From: Gammaproteobacteria bacterium
Lineage (GTDB): Bacteria; Pseudomonadota; Gammaproteobacteria; SZUA-152
Direction: 5' to 3'
DNA: 64,000 nucleotides
NCBI GenBank assembly: GCA_011321815.1
Contig: DROS01000090.1
Coordinates: 1 to 64,000 of the forward strand
Of the stretch, positions 49,550 to 58,274 are shown piece by piece. The notes beneath the pieces were generated by a model, which worked only from the letters and a program-made list of their open reading frames with translations, was not told the DNA's origin and did not search any database. Position 1 is the first letter of the stretch, and every line of letters starts with the position of its first letter. Both the position numbers and the translations under genes were made by a program.

Positions 49550-50122
49550 GTGTCCGCACGCATCCTGGCCACATTTTTACTCATTCTGCTCAGCACCACT
49601 GCCAGCGCCCAACGCATCGACATCAACCTGAAACAGGACAGCGCTCGCTTTTCCTATGTCACGCTTGTCGGTGGTTCCACCTTTGGTCGCACAGAAATGA
49701 CAGCCGGCATCCTGTACAACGAAGACGGTAACCAGGTGGCAAATGTTGACTTACAGGTTATCGACGTCGCTGGCAGCAAAACCCCGGGGCTGGAGCTGGG
49801 CGTGGGTCCGCGCTTCTATTACCTGAAACACGATAATACAAACTCCAGTGGCGCAGCTGTGGCTCTGGGTGGCCAGCTACGCTACAAACTGCCCAATGTG
49901 CAGCGCACATCCCTCATCGGCAATCTCTTTTATGCACCAAGCATTACCACCACCCTGGATGCCGAAAACATGTATGAATTCGGCCTGGGTGTGAGCTACG
50001 AATTACTGCCCACAGCAAATGTTTATCTGAAGTACCGACGGATTCGCGCCAATTTCACCAAAGGAATCGGCGTGGAAAATATCGACAGCGGCACAGTGGT
50101 GGGGATGACTTTTACTTTTTGA
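49550..50122 (+). CDS. YfaZ-like outer membrane protein
   Basis: 190 residues from GTG 49550; AAGGAG at 49538-49543 fixes this start over the longer frame from 49484. Signal peptide (ILATFLLILLSTTASA). Alternating beta-strand pattern and a C-terminal phenylalanine (VVGMTFTF) point to an 8-strand outer membrane barrel like YfaZ. Function unknown. A hairpin (CCGGAGCC/GGCTCCGG at 50156-50177) follows. Confidence 0.75.
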   Translation: MSARILATFLLILLSTTASAQRIDINLKQDSARFSYVTLVGGSTFGRTEMTAGILYNEDGNQVANVDLQVIDVAGSKTPGLELGVGPRFYYLKHDNTNSSGAAVALGGQLRYKLPNVQRTSLIGNLFYAPSITTTLDAENMYEFGLGVSYELLPTANVYLKYRRIRANFTKGIGVENIDSGTVVGMTFTF

Positions 50123-50155
50123 CACAAACGCACACGCCACCTTTTACCTGAGAAA

Positions 50156-50177
50156 CCGGAGCCGTTAGAGGCTCCGG
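50156..50177. terminator. symmetric hairpin between convergent genes
   Basis: CCGGAGCC, GTTAGA loop, GGCTCCGG. Perfect 8-bp stem between the YfaZ-like and HbpS-like genes. It has only a weak T-run on the minus side, so termination efficiency is uncertain. Confidence 0.4.
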
Positions 50178-50255
50178 CACGCTTTCCGCGCGCCCACCGT
50201 TCAGCACCAACCTCACCCCCCTCGGATTACATGACAGATAATAAGAGGTTTGTGA

Positions 50256-50756
50256 CTATTCGACAGACATTTCCAAATCATCCAGAATTGCATCCAGCCC
50301 CGCCTGCGCACACTGTTCATCAATTTCACCTGACGAACCGGATACACCGATGCCACCAAACATAGTGCCGGCCGCCGCAATGGGCAAACCACCGCGGGCA
50401 ATCAAAATACCGTCAGTTTTCGGCACGTTGTAAGCGCCTTCAAAACGGCCCTGCAAACTGCTGGTAGGTGAATTAAAAGACATGGCTGTATAGGCTTTGT
50501 CGCGGCTGACAGAAATAGAAATATCCATGGCCAGCACATCACGCAATACCACCTGGGGATGACCAGCGCGGTCAACAATAGTCACGGTGACTTGTGCACC
50601 TTTTTGGCGGCATGCCGCAATGCTGGCCTGAGCAGCCGTCAGCGCAGTATCCAGTGACATGCGGGCAATACTGACAGTAACAGGCTGCTCGTCAGCAAAA
50701 CTGTTGCCCACGAAAAACATAAACAATACAAACAGCAAACTATGGCGGGGTCTCAT
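50256..50756 (-). CDS. exported GlcG/HbpS-family protein
   Basis: 166 residues with a signal peptide (LLFVLFMFFVGNSFADEQP). The mature part is the GlcG/HbpS fold: MSLDTALTAAQASIAACRQK, VTVTIVDRAGHPQVVLRD, DKAYTAMSFNSPTSSL, IARGGLPIAAAGTMFGGIGVSGSSGEIDEQCA. HbpS in Streptomyces binds haem and senses redox; binding here is not shown. 57 bp downstream of the anti-sigma-factor-like gene, probably in the same transcript. Confidence 0.82.
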   Translation of the reverse strand: MRPRHSLLFVLFMFFVGNSFADEQPVTVSIARMSLDTALTAAQASIAACRQKGAQVTVTIVDRAGHPQVVLRDVLAMDISISVSRDKAYTAMSFNSPTSSLQGRFEGAYNVPKTDGILIARGGLPIAAAGTMFGGIGVSGSSGEIDEQCAQAGLDAILDDLEMSVE

Positions 50757-50813
50757 GGGTTTGTTCTCTCTCAGCTAAACAACAATTCGGTAATGATGCC
50801 TGCCTATACTACT

Positions 50814-51455
50814 CTATTTTTTACCGGGACCATCACCACGACTGACGAGAGCAGCGTCCGTTGCCAAACCAAAAAACCTCCCCTGCTGTTGCCACAAATG
50901 GATATCCACACGGCCTTGCAGTACATGCTGTTCTTTAATGCGCGCCAGTTTTTCCGTCAGCGTTGTCACATAAAGAGTCGAAACCGCTCCGTTAACACGG
51001 TTGCGTACTTTCAGTTGTGCGGCAAGCCCTCCCTGAATAGAGCAATAACGCCCGCCAATCAATTGAAAGTTACGCTGAATATCAGCAGGCAGGTCCAGTG
51101 AAAAATCCAGGCGCTGCATGGCCGCTCGTAACGCCTCCGGACGCGTTTCCACATATTCCGCATCCAGTTTTTTGTTGTGATTCATGGCGATTTCTTCCAG
51201 CACCAAGGTTGTCAGATTACTCTGATGGGACTGCTGGTGATAAAAGAACTGAGCCATCATTACCACCACAAACAATGAAGCAACCCATGCCAACCCCGCC
51301 ATTGGACGACGAAACCATGGCGCTATAGGGGGTGTTGCCGGTTTTAACTCACCAGCCTGCGCGAGCAGGCGCTCCACACTATCCGCCGACAGCACCTTGC
51401 GCTGATAGTATTCTTTGAGGCCTGCACTGAGTTTATCGTTACTCTGTGTGTTCAT
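50814..51455 (-). CDS. probable anti-sigma factor (membrane)
   Basis: 213 residues from MNTQSNDKLS. A cytoplasmic N-terminal ~65 residues (YYQRKVLSADSVERLLAQAG), one membrane helix (MAGLAWVASLFVVVMMAQFF), then an extracytoplasmic domain ending in a lysine pair. It starts four bases after the sigma factor stop, the standard arrangement of ECF sigma with its membrane anti-sigma. No zinc-binding HxxxCxxC is evident, so it is not the ZAS type. The frame is open upstream to 51533 but that overlaps the sigma gene. Confidence 0.7.
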   Translation of the reverse strand: MNTQSNDKLSAGLKEYYQRKVLSADSVERLLAQAGELKPATPPIAPWFRRPMAGLAWVASLFVVVMMAQFFYHQQSHQSNLTTLVLEEIAMNHNKKLDAEYVETRPEALRAAMQRLDFSLDLPADIQRNFQLIGGRYCSIQGGLAAQLKVRNRVNGAVSTLYVTTLTEKLARIKEQHVLQGRVDIHLWQQQGRFFGLATDAALVSRGDGPGKK

Positions 51456-51459
51456 GGCA

Positions 51460-52002
51460 TCATTCACTTTGCCTGGATGATGAGTTGCAGCGTTTGCTTT
51501 CTGGCGCAGTAGCACCATCCTGATGCAAGGCATTCATCAGTTTTTTCCGGCCACGTTGAATCAGGCTCAACACGGTGTTGCGCGAGCGCTCCGTCAACTC
51601 AGCAACTTCTGCTGCGGTATAACCTTCGACCAGGTGCAGATATATTGCTTCACGCTCCTCCACTCTAAGCATGGACAGGCTGCGTTCCAGCCATTGAATA
51701 TCCATGGCAATTTCCTGTTCATTACCCGGTATATCACGCAAGCCGGACCTGGCCGATGACTCATCCAACGGCTCCAGCACCACCAGGCGGTTGCGCCGAT
51801 AACGATCAATATACAAATTACGCAGGGTCACAAAAAACAGGGATTTGGTCCATGGCTGATCGCGCTCGGACTGTTTGCGGCGCGTCAGTTTGAGCCAGGC
51901 TTCCTGCACTAGGTCTTCTGCTTCGGCATGCTGATGTGTCAATGAACACGCATAACGAAACCCACTCTGTAGCAAGGCTTCAAGGTTGTTATCCGTGTCC
52001 AC
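51460..52002 (-). CDS. ECF-type RNA polymerase sigma factor
   Basis: 180 residues. Region 2: QHAEAEDLVQEAWLKLTRR; region 4: REAIYLHLVEGYTAAEVAELTERSRNTVLSLIQRGRKKL with the helix-turn-helix. A linker contains FFVTLRNLYIDRYRRNRL. Followed at 4 bases by the anti-sigma gene and then by the HbpS-like gene, suggesting a regulon for an envelope or redox signal. The C-terminal tail (SKRCNSSSRQSE) is short. Confidence 0.88.
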   Translation of the reverse strand: MDTDNNLEALLQSGFRYACSLTHQHAEAEDLVQEAWLKLTRRKQSERDQPWTKSLFFVTLRNLYIDRYRRNRLVVLEPLDESSARSGLRDIPGNEQEIAMDIQWLERSLSMLRVEEREAIYLHLVEGYTAAEVAELTERSRNTVLSLIQRGRKKLMNALHQDGATAPESKRCNSSSRQSE

Positions 52003-52155
52003 TGTTTGCAGTAAGCCTTATTTATCCACTGTATTCATCTTCCAGACAATAACCTCAATCCCAAACGCCACGGGTATAGAAGCACCCTGCCTGTTATGGG
52101 GCAGCCCTTATACCGTGGAACGAATGGCGTACCCCGCTGATTGCATACCGGGAAA

Positions 52156-55089
52156 TTAAATTTTCTGCTGGATGGCTCGTAGATAACGGCGCTCGATATC
52201 ACTGACATCCGCATTATTGTCTACAAGGCGGCTCAGCACTTCGTCATATAGCGGTTTATCCTTAAGCATGGCGGCATTCACGGCCAAAGCGCGAATAATG
52301 ACCACACCTGGTTTTTGTCCGCCAAGACTTTGCAGGACACCACGAATAATCGGCCCGTTTTGCGCAAAACGGTTTTGCGCAACATTATCCATGAAGCGGA
52401 AAAACAACTGTGTCTTTTCCGGTGGCGTGCCGTTGGCGACATGTTGACGGAACTGGTTAACCACTTCCAGCCGCAACCAAAGATCACGCAGGATGGGGGC
52501 TGGCATCAGTTGATACAACATACCTTCCAGCTGGCTCCAGTTACTGCGCCGGTCAGCATTGGCCAATTGTGCGGCAAGCCGTCCCAACAGCCGTTGATCC
52601 GGCCGATAGCCTCGATAATAGGCATAGCGTTCACGCAGAATTTGCGGGTAGCTTTCCGGCTCAGTCAGCTCCTGATAGGCGACGATGGAATTAGTCAGCG
52701 GATCAAACAAATCAACTTTCTGGCGCAGGAAAAATGCCTTTTCTGCGCCAGTATCCACCAATGGTATGTAGTCAGAGTTCGGCCGCACATCCTCGCTCAG
52801 TAATTTCAGGGTGTTGATATTCGCGATATAATTACGGTTAGCGTAGTAACCCGCAGGCTTACGCATGCGACGAAAATCCGCCGCTATATTTTCACTGTTG
52901 TAAAAGCGCGGGTATTTGTCAGCGTTAAAATCCTGGTTACTGGCCACCATCAGCACATCATTTTCTGCATAGGGCGAGTAATACACTTTAACGTGTGGAA
53001 ATGTATTGTTGAGCGCCTTGATAATAGTCAGCATCAGCTGGCTGTTAAATTCCGGCAAATGCATCCACTGCACTAAAATTCCGCCAGGTTTCAGATAGTG
53101 TTTGCTATGCGCATAAAACTCCTGACTAAATAAACTTGAAACACCACTCACCCACGGGTTCGAGGGCTCAGAGACAATCACATCATATTGTTTTCCAGAG
53201 GTGCTGAAAAAAGTACGCGCATCATCAATAACCATATTGAGGCGCGGGTCTTCGTAAACCCGGCGATTATGCGGCATCATACCGCGCGCCAGATTTACCA
53301 CCTCTTCTTCAATTTCGATGAGATCCATCGTTTGCAACAGCGAATCGCCTAACATGTAGTGGGCCGTCATGCCGCTACCCAAACCAATAATCGCTGCATC
53401 GTAGGGTCGATCAATCATGGACATAGGCAAAAAAGCCAACGCCGCCTGGGTTTCTTCACTTTTGGTGCCGCCCACCGCAGCATCGGTTTTTCCATTGGTT
53501 TTGATCAGTTTGATATCACCGACTTCGTGCAGGGAGATGGTCGCCGTTTTACCATCACGCACGGTGACTTTTTCATCTGGCATCACAAAGGCGGTACGGC
53601 GAAAATATCCGGCAGCAATCACGTTGGGATTAAAACTGACAAACAGCAAAGGCGTGATCATCAATACAGAAACGATGGCTGCCGTTATCAGTGGGGCTTG
53701 TGAGCTTTGCTGGCGTGATTGCTGATACAGCCACAGCAAAAACAAACCAATACCAATGTCGATAAACGCACCGCTGGCGATGGTCATCTTCAGCTGCAAC
53801 AGCGGCAGCAAAACCAGTCCGGCAATAATGGCGCCCAAAATGGCTCCGATGGTGTTATAACCATAAACTGCGCCCACGTATTTTTCGTTGCGGGTTACAT
53901 TCATTAAATAATAGGTAATGATGGGCAGCGTCATGCCGGCAATAAACGTCGTGGGAAACATCAGAAACAGACTCAAGCCATACTTCAGCAGCGAAAACAT
54001 CCAATAACCCTGCTCAGTTTTATCGAGAAACTCTTTTGAGTGCTCCATGGTACTGAACGCGAATTCGTAGAAATAAATGCTGGTCAGCGCAAGCGCGCCC
54101 ATTACCAACTGTGCGATGGCCAATAACATCACCACATGTTTGGTTTTTTGCAGCAGTTTTTTTGCCGCCAGTCCGCCACAGGCCAGCCCCAACACAAAAG
54201 CCGATACCATAATATCGAAAGAGTGCGTGGAGGCCCCCAACAACAGGCTCAACAAACGAATCCAGCTGATTTCATAAATAAAGGAAGCGAAACCGGTCAA
54301 CAGACTCAGGGCAAGAAACAATTTGACTGGAAGCAGAATTTTCTGATGGTCACCCTCCTGCAACAGCGGTGGCGCTTCCACGGCACGAAAACGTTCACCA
54401 CTTTGCTCAAGCGCATGTTGCTGCTGTTTACCAATAAGATAAAAACCGAGGGCAATCACCACATTACCCAAGGCTGCCAGATGTAATGAACCTTCGGTGC
54501 CCAGCTGTGGAATCAAAATATACGATGCCAGCATAATACCCACAGCGGCACCAATGGAATTGGTGAAATACAACAATGGAAAGGCGCTCTGCCCACCATC
54601 ACGGCTGATGCGAATCATCGCGACCCCCAACAGCGGGAACGTCGTGCCCAGCAAAATCGCCATAGGGGCCGTAATCAACACAGAAATGATGACTTTCAGC
54701 GACTCCGCCAGCGGCGCGGCCATGCCGCTGGCGTTGTCATAGAATACGGCCGTGCTGAATTCATAAATATCGTGGTAAAAAAAGCCTCCGATACCAATAA
54801 CCAGCTCCACTAGCCCATAAATTAAAAAAGGGTTTTTCAGTTGCTTTGTATAGCGTGCGGCAAGCAATGCACCCAGACCAATACCACCCATGAAAATACA
54901 CAGGGTGAGAATCTGCCCATAGGAGGAATGGCCAAGAAACAGTTTCAGATAGCGCGCCCAGATGCCCTCATAAATCAGCGCCACAAAACCAGACAGGGAA
55001 AACAGGAAATAAATAGCCAGCAGAGTGGCTTTATTATGGGGATTCAGGTCACTGGAGCGGGCAGCCGTGACAGTGTTAGACGTTGACAT
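52156..55089 (-). CDS. MFS-like membrane / spermidine synthase-like fusion protein
   Basis: 977 residues. The first ~490 residues contain two blocks of hydrophobic helices, each opening with a similar motif (GFVALIYEGIWARYLKLFLG and GFASFIYEISWIRLLSLLLG), so this half is internally duplicated. The middle part is a spermidine-synthase-like methyltransferase-fold domain: AAIIGLGSGMTAHYMLG, MDLIEIEEEVVNLARGM, DVIVSEPSNPWVSGVSSLFSQEFY. A ~200-residue helical tail follows. Such fusions occur in many bacteria; substrate unknown (polyamine or glycan-related transfer possible). Upstream of the sigma gene by 150 bp. Confidence 0.82.
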   Translation of the reverse strand: MSTSNTVTAARSSDLNPHNKATLLAIYFLFSLSGFVALIYEGIWARYLKLFLGHSSYGQILTLCIFMGGIGLGALLAARYTKQLKNPFLIYGLVELVIGIGGFFYHDIYEFSTAVFYDNASGMAAPLAESLKVIISVLITAPMAILLGTTFPLLGVAMIRISRDGGQSAFPLLYFTNSIGAAVGIMLASYILIPQLGTEGSLHLAALGNVVIALGFYLIGKQQQHALEQSGERFRAVEAPPLLQEGDHQKILLPVKLFLALSLLTGFASFIYEISWIRLLSLLLGASTHSFDIMVSAFVLGLACGGLAAKKLLQKTKHVVMLLAIAQLVMGALALTSIYFYEFAFSTMEHSKEFLDKTEQGYWMFSLLKYGLSLFLMFPTTFIAGMTLPIITYYLMNVTRNEKYVGAVYGYNTIGAILGAIIAGLVLLPLLQLKMTIASGAFIDIGIGLFLLWLYQQSRQQSSQAPLITAAIVSVLMITPLLFVSFNPNVIAAGYFRRTAFVMPDEKVTVRDGKTATISLHEVGDIKLIKTNGKTDAAVGGTKSEETQAALAFLPMSMIDRPYDAAIIGLGSGMTAHYMLGDSLLQTMDLIEIEEEVVNLARGMMPHNRRVYEDPRLNMVIDDARTFFSTSGKQYDVIVSEPSNPWVSGVSSLFSQEFYAHSKHYLKPGGILVQWMHLPEFNSQLMLTIIKALNNTFPHVKVYYSPYAENDVLMVASNQDFNADKYPRFYNSENIAADFRRMRKPAGYYANRNYIANINTLKLLSEDVRPNSDYIPLVDTGAEKAFFLRQKVDLFDPLTNSIVAYQELTEPESYPQILRERYAYYRGYRPDQRLLGRLAAQLANADRRSNWSQLEGMLYQLMPAPILRDLWLRLEVVNQFRQHVANGTPPEKTQLFFRFMDNVAQNRFAQNGPIIRGVLQSLGGQKPGVVIIRALAVNAAMLKDKPLYDEVLSRLVDNNADVSDIERRYLRAIQQKI

Positions 55090-55234
55090 TTTTTCAGGAA
55101 AACCTCGTTTTTTTGCACATCATACCTGAAGGCGCCCCCTGGGGGTGTGCGAGTTCCAGACGACGCCTGAATTTCCCTCAATTCAGCCATATTTTCCGAT
55201 GTCTATTTCCCCTCACGTCACTCACGCCGCCCCA

Positions 55235-55254
55235 TGAATTAGAATGATTCTCAC
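55235..55254. promoter_or_regulatory. possible Fur-box-like palindrome
   Basis: GAATTAGAATGATTCTCAC resembles half a Fur box (AGAATGATTCT is a near-palindrome). It lies in the 349-bp gap between the bacterioferritin genes and the spermidine-synthase-like gene, 145 bp upstream of the latter. Moderate match only. The gap also has a GCGCCCCC/GGGGGTGTGC hairpin (55130-55150). Confidence 0.3.
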
Positions 55255-55438
55255 CACTGTCAGGCGGTGTAAGAGCGTGCGCCCTCTTGGTGGAACGCCA
55301 GCACAACCCGGGATGGCTTAAAGCAACAAAGCACCTCCGCCAGATTCAGCCAGGTTGATATATACCCGGAAACCAAAAAAGTGATTTTGCTAATCTATAT
55401 GATGGGTGTCCAGCTGGAGCAGGAAGTCCTCTGACTTT

Positions 55439-55906
55439 TTATATCTGTGACTGTAGATAATTCTGCAAGCCTGTTTTATCAATCAACCCTAACTGGGTTT
55501 CCAGCCAGTAGGTATGATCCTCCTCCGTATCAGCCAGCATTACACCAAGAATTTCGCGGGTTTGATAGTCTTGCTCCTCTTCACAACAGGCAATGGCTTT
55601 TTTGAGGGCAGCGATAACGGAGTACTCCAATGCCAGATCATTTTTCAGCATTTCAGGCACGTCTTTTCCAACATTAAGCTCACTGCGCCGGGCAAGATCG
55701 GGAATCCCCTCTAAAAACAATATACGTTTTATCAAATCATCTGCATGTTTTTTTTCATCATCCATTTCATGATCAATACGCTCAAAAAGCTTGTTGAAAC
55801 CCCACTCATCAAACATCCGCGAATGAATAAAATATTGATCAATGGCCGTCAGCTCGCCGGCAAGAAGCTCGTTCAGGGTATCGATAATTTTTTTATTGCC
55901 TTTCAT
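55439..55906 (-). CDS. bfr: bacterioferritin, ferroxidase-competent subunit
   Basis: 155 residues. All ferroxidase ligands are present: E18, E51, H54, E94, and E128/H131 (one residue shifted from the E. coli numbering 127/130). The haem-ligating Met52 is replaced by Lys52 (DEKKHADDL). Such subunits oxidise Fe(II) but bind no haem themselves. Its start is 12 bp after the stop of the other subunit gene. Last gene of a bfd-bfr-bfr run. Confidence 0.92.
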   Translation of the reverse strand: MKGNKKIIDTLNELLAGELTAIDQYFIHSRMFDEWGFNKLFERIDHEMDDEKKHADDLIKRILFLEGIPDLARRSELNVGKDVPEMLKNDLALEYSVIAALKKAIACCEEEQDYQTREILGVMLADTEEDHTYWLETQLGLIDKTGLQNYLQSQI

Positions 55907-55918
55907 CAGCTGTTCTCC

Positions 55919-56383
55919 TCAGATTTTCGATTGCAAATAATTTTCGATACCGGTTTTTTCCACCAGCGATAATTGCGTTTCCAGCCAATCCAGGTGGTCT
56001 TCAGTATGTACCAGGATATTTTCCAATAATTCACGGCTGACATAGTCAGCTGCTGACTCACACTGGGCAATGGCCGCTAATAACTGTTCTCTCCCGGCAA
56101 TTATCAGCTTCAGATCACTTTGCAACATCTCCTGGGGGGCTTCACCAATCAACAGCTTGCCAAGGTCCTGTAAATTAGGCAGCCCCTCCAAAAAAAGCAC
56201 TCGCTCCATTAGCTGATCAGCCTGCTTCATTGCCTTAATGGAAGCCTTGTAGACAGGCTCATTTAAGCCGCCCAGCCCCCAGTGTTTGTACATACGGGCA
56301 TGGAGAAAAAACTGATTGGTCGCAGTGAGTTCATTCTTCAAAACATGATTAAGAGACTGTACCGCAGGTTGGTCACCTTTCAT
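55919..56383 (-). CDS. bfr: bacterioferritin, haem-binding subunit without ferroxidase centre
   Basis: 154 residues. Met52 is retained (IKAMKQADQL), but E51 is Ala, H54 is Gln, E94 is Ile and E127 is Thr, so the dinuclear iron site cannot form. The pattern matches the two-subunit bacterioferritins of Pseudomonas, Neisseria and Magnetospirillum, in which the haem subunit and the ferroxidase subunit co-assemble. Upstream is bfd, 154 bp away. Confidence 0.92.
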   Translation of the reverse strand: MKGDQPAVQSLNHVLKNELTATNQFFLHARMYKHWGLGGLNEPVYKASIKAMKQADQLMERVLFLEGLPNLQDLGKLLIGEAPQEMLQSDLKLIIAGREQLLAAIAQCESAADYVSRELLENILVHTEDHLDWLETQLSLVEKTGIENYLQSKI

Positions 56384-56537
56384 TGTGGGTTCCTTATGAT
56401 TGGCACTAAAAATGGTGGGCGAAATATCCGAACAGACTGGCCAGCCGAGGCCCGCACAGGCTCGATCTGATTCTGCCTGATTATTGGTCTAAAGCCGGGA
56501 GGCGTCAAACTTAGGAGGTGATTTAAATCAAAAAATA

Positions 56538-56753
56538 CTAATCGGCCGCAAACATGATTTTGCTGAACAGTGGAAAAGCCTCTCGCGGAGTCTGTGCATG
56601 CTCTTTTAACATCGCCTTGGCACAACGACCACATTGCCCACATTGGTTAGCAATATCCAACTCATTCCGTAAATCCCGCATTGATGTCGCCCCATTCTCA
56701 ATGGCGGTTTTAATCTGTCTGTCGGTAACCTGCTTGCAAATACATACATACAT
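56538..56753 (-). CDS. bfd: bacterioferritin-associated ferredoxin Bfd
   Basis: 71 residues from MYVCICKQVTDRQIKTAIEN. The 2Fe-2S cysteines are C4, C6, C38 and C41 (CQC...CGQCGRC pattern). Bfd reduces the haem in bacterioferritin to release iron. The frame is open upstream to 56882 but MYVCIC is the family start. A Fur-box-like site lies 55 bp upstream, so the operon is probably repressed when iron is plentiful. Confidence 0.93.
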   Translation of the reverse strand: MYVCICKQVTDRQIKTAIENGATSMRDLRNELDIANQCGQCGRCAKAMLKEHAQTPREAFPLFSKIMFAAD

Positions 56754-56807
56754 GGCTTTGGATCGCTGCGTAGTGTCTATTGGTCGAAAACTCAGTAAAT
56801 CACAAAT

Positions 56808-56826
56808 ACGAATGATTATCAATAAG
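56808..56826 (-). promoter_or_regulatory. Fur box upstream of bfd
   Basis: On the minus strand CTTATTGATAATCATTCGT: the central TGATAATCATT matches the consensus GATAATGATAATCATTATC exactly over 11 bases, 13 of 19 overall. Position 55-73 bp before the bfd start is right for repression by iron-loaded Fur. Confidence 0.6.
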
Positions 56827-56960
56827 AGTATCGACTGTATCTTGCTTACTCTTGAGGCAGGCCCGCCAAGCCCGGCAGCCATTAACCATACAAAGGGAAG
56901 TGGTATTTTATCCGTGCAACAAGAAAGCAGAAGGCCACTGCCGGCTTTTTCGCTATCGCT

Positions 56961-57086
56961 TCAATATCCACCCTTACGGCATGACTCCGGCAACCCGGCG
57001 ATATACCCACCTTGTTTGCTGGGGTCTTTAGGGAACAATTCATACAAATCTTTTTGGCTGGGTTTTGAACCCCATTTTTCCGCCAT
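56961..57086 (-). CDS. small conserved-looking protein, 41 residues
   Basis: MAEKWGSKPSQKDLYELFPK, then DPSKQGGYIAGLPESCRKGG and Y: a compact, charged frame ending in a stop, with no membrane segment. The segment KWGSKPSQKDLYELFPKDP and YIAGLPE-RKGGY has the look of a conserved short protein seen in other proteobacteria, from memory only. No good ribosome site is seen. An overlapping frame (56882-57103) lacks coding character. Confidence 0.5.
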   Translation of the reverse strand: MAEKWGSKPSQKDLYELFPKDPSKQGGYIAGLPESCRKGGY

Positions 57087-57121
57087 GGTTTTAATTCAGA
57101 CATGGAAAATTTCCATCGATG

Positions 57122-58273
57122 TTATTCCTTTTCACCATGCTGAGAAAAGACCAGAATATAATCTCTGAAATAAAATATTCGATTACGTCGTTTTCCAGTC
57201 AGCTCATATAAAACGCCAAATTTAACAAAATCATTGACCAGCATGGATGCCGTATTTATCTGTATTCCCAGCAGCCTGGCCACCATTTTTATATCAATCG
57301 TCGGCGACTTATACAGTTGTTGCATGAGTATCTGTGCATTTTCCTGCCTGCGTGTACTGAAACGCGGTAAAACTTCACGCTCAAGTTTTTCTTTCAGTTG
57401 CAGAATATCCTTAAATACCTGTATTGAGTTCCGTGCTGTTTCAGCCACGCCATACAAGAAAAAAATCAGCCACTCCTTCAACTCATTACCCACTCTTACT
57501 GCCATTAAGCGGTCAATATATTCCGTTTTATTGCGTTCAAAATAGTCAGATAAATACAAAGCAGGTTTATGCAGCAGACCAAAGTTGGCCAGATAGATCG
57601 CAATCATCAAACGGCCAAGCCTTCCATTACCATCAAGAAACGGGTGTATCGTTTCAAACTGGTAATGGGCAATGGCAATTTTAATCAGGTGCGGCACATG
57701 CACGTCGTCATTGTGAATAAATTTTTCCAGATCACTCATCAGCTCCGGAACTTCGTCACAGTGTGGCGGCACAAAAATCGCATTTTTCAAACTCACCCCA
57801 ATCCAGTTCTGACTGCGGCGAAACTCACCGGGTTGTTTGCTTTCCCCACGCACACCCTGCATTAAAATTTTGTGGGTATTTTTCAACAGGCGATTAGATA
57901 ATGGCAATATCTCCAGTTGCTCAATGGCAGCATTAATTGCCTGAATATAATTTTGCACCTCAAGCCAGTCATCACGTTTTTCCGGATCGATATCCCGCTC
58001 ATCCAATAGCGCCTCTTCCATATTGGTACGGGTGCCCTCAATACGGCTGGACTGCGTCGCTTCCTTGGTGATGTGCATGCGAATAAAAAATGCAACATTG
58101 GGTACCAGTTGAGAAAAGGCATTCAACTCCCCGAGGGCGCGGTCTGCATCACTGAGCAATTGCTGAATTTGTCCATCGGCAATTTCCCAGGCACGATTGA
58201 TTTTCTCTGGCGAAAAGCTTTTGTATTCATACTGCTGCTGGTATTGACCGGCTTTATAGTGACGGATATCCAT
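57122..58273 (-). CDS. Fic family protein (AMP-transferase) with winged-helix tail
   Basis: 383 residues. Complete Fic core motif HPFLDGNGRLGR (H210). The inhibitory motif SSRIEG (S75-x3-E79-G80) lies N-terminal to it, so it is a class II Fic that self-inhibits. The C-terminal ~70 residues (SPTIDIKMVARLLGIQINTASMLVNDFVKFGVL) form a winged-helix DNA-binding domain, so it may regulate its own gene. Fic proteins transfer AMP to target proteins. The upstream region has repeated operator-like sites. Confidence 0.9.
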   Translation of the reverse strand: MDIRHYKAGQYQQQYEYKSFSPEKINRAWEIADGQIQQLLSDADRALGELNAFSQLVPNVAFFIRMHITKEATQSSRIEGTRTNMEEALLDERDIDPEKRDDWLEVQNYIQAINAAIEQLEILPLSNRLLKNTHKILMQGVRGESKQPGEFRRSQNWIGVSLKNAIFVPPHCDEVPELMSDLEKFIHNDDVHVPHLIKIAIAHYQFETIHPFLDGNGRLGRLMIAIYLANFGLLHKPALYLSDYFERNKTEYIDRLMAVRVGNELKEWLIFFLYGVAETARNSIQVFKDILQLKEKLEREVLPRFSTRRQENAQILMQQLYKSPTIDIKMVARLLGIQINTASMLVNDFVKFGVLYELTGKRRNRIFYFRDYILVFSQHGEKE

Positions 58274-58274
58274 T

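Noticed and set aside
56882-57103. 73-residue minus-strand open frame overlapping the 41-residue frame
   Set aside because: The product has no coherent character; the 41-residue frame in another phase looks more like a protein.
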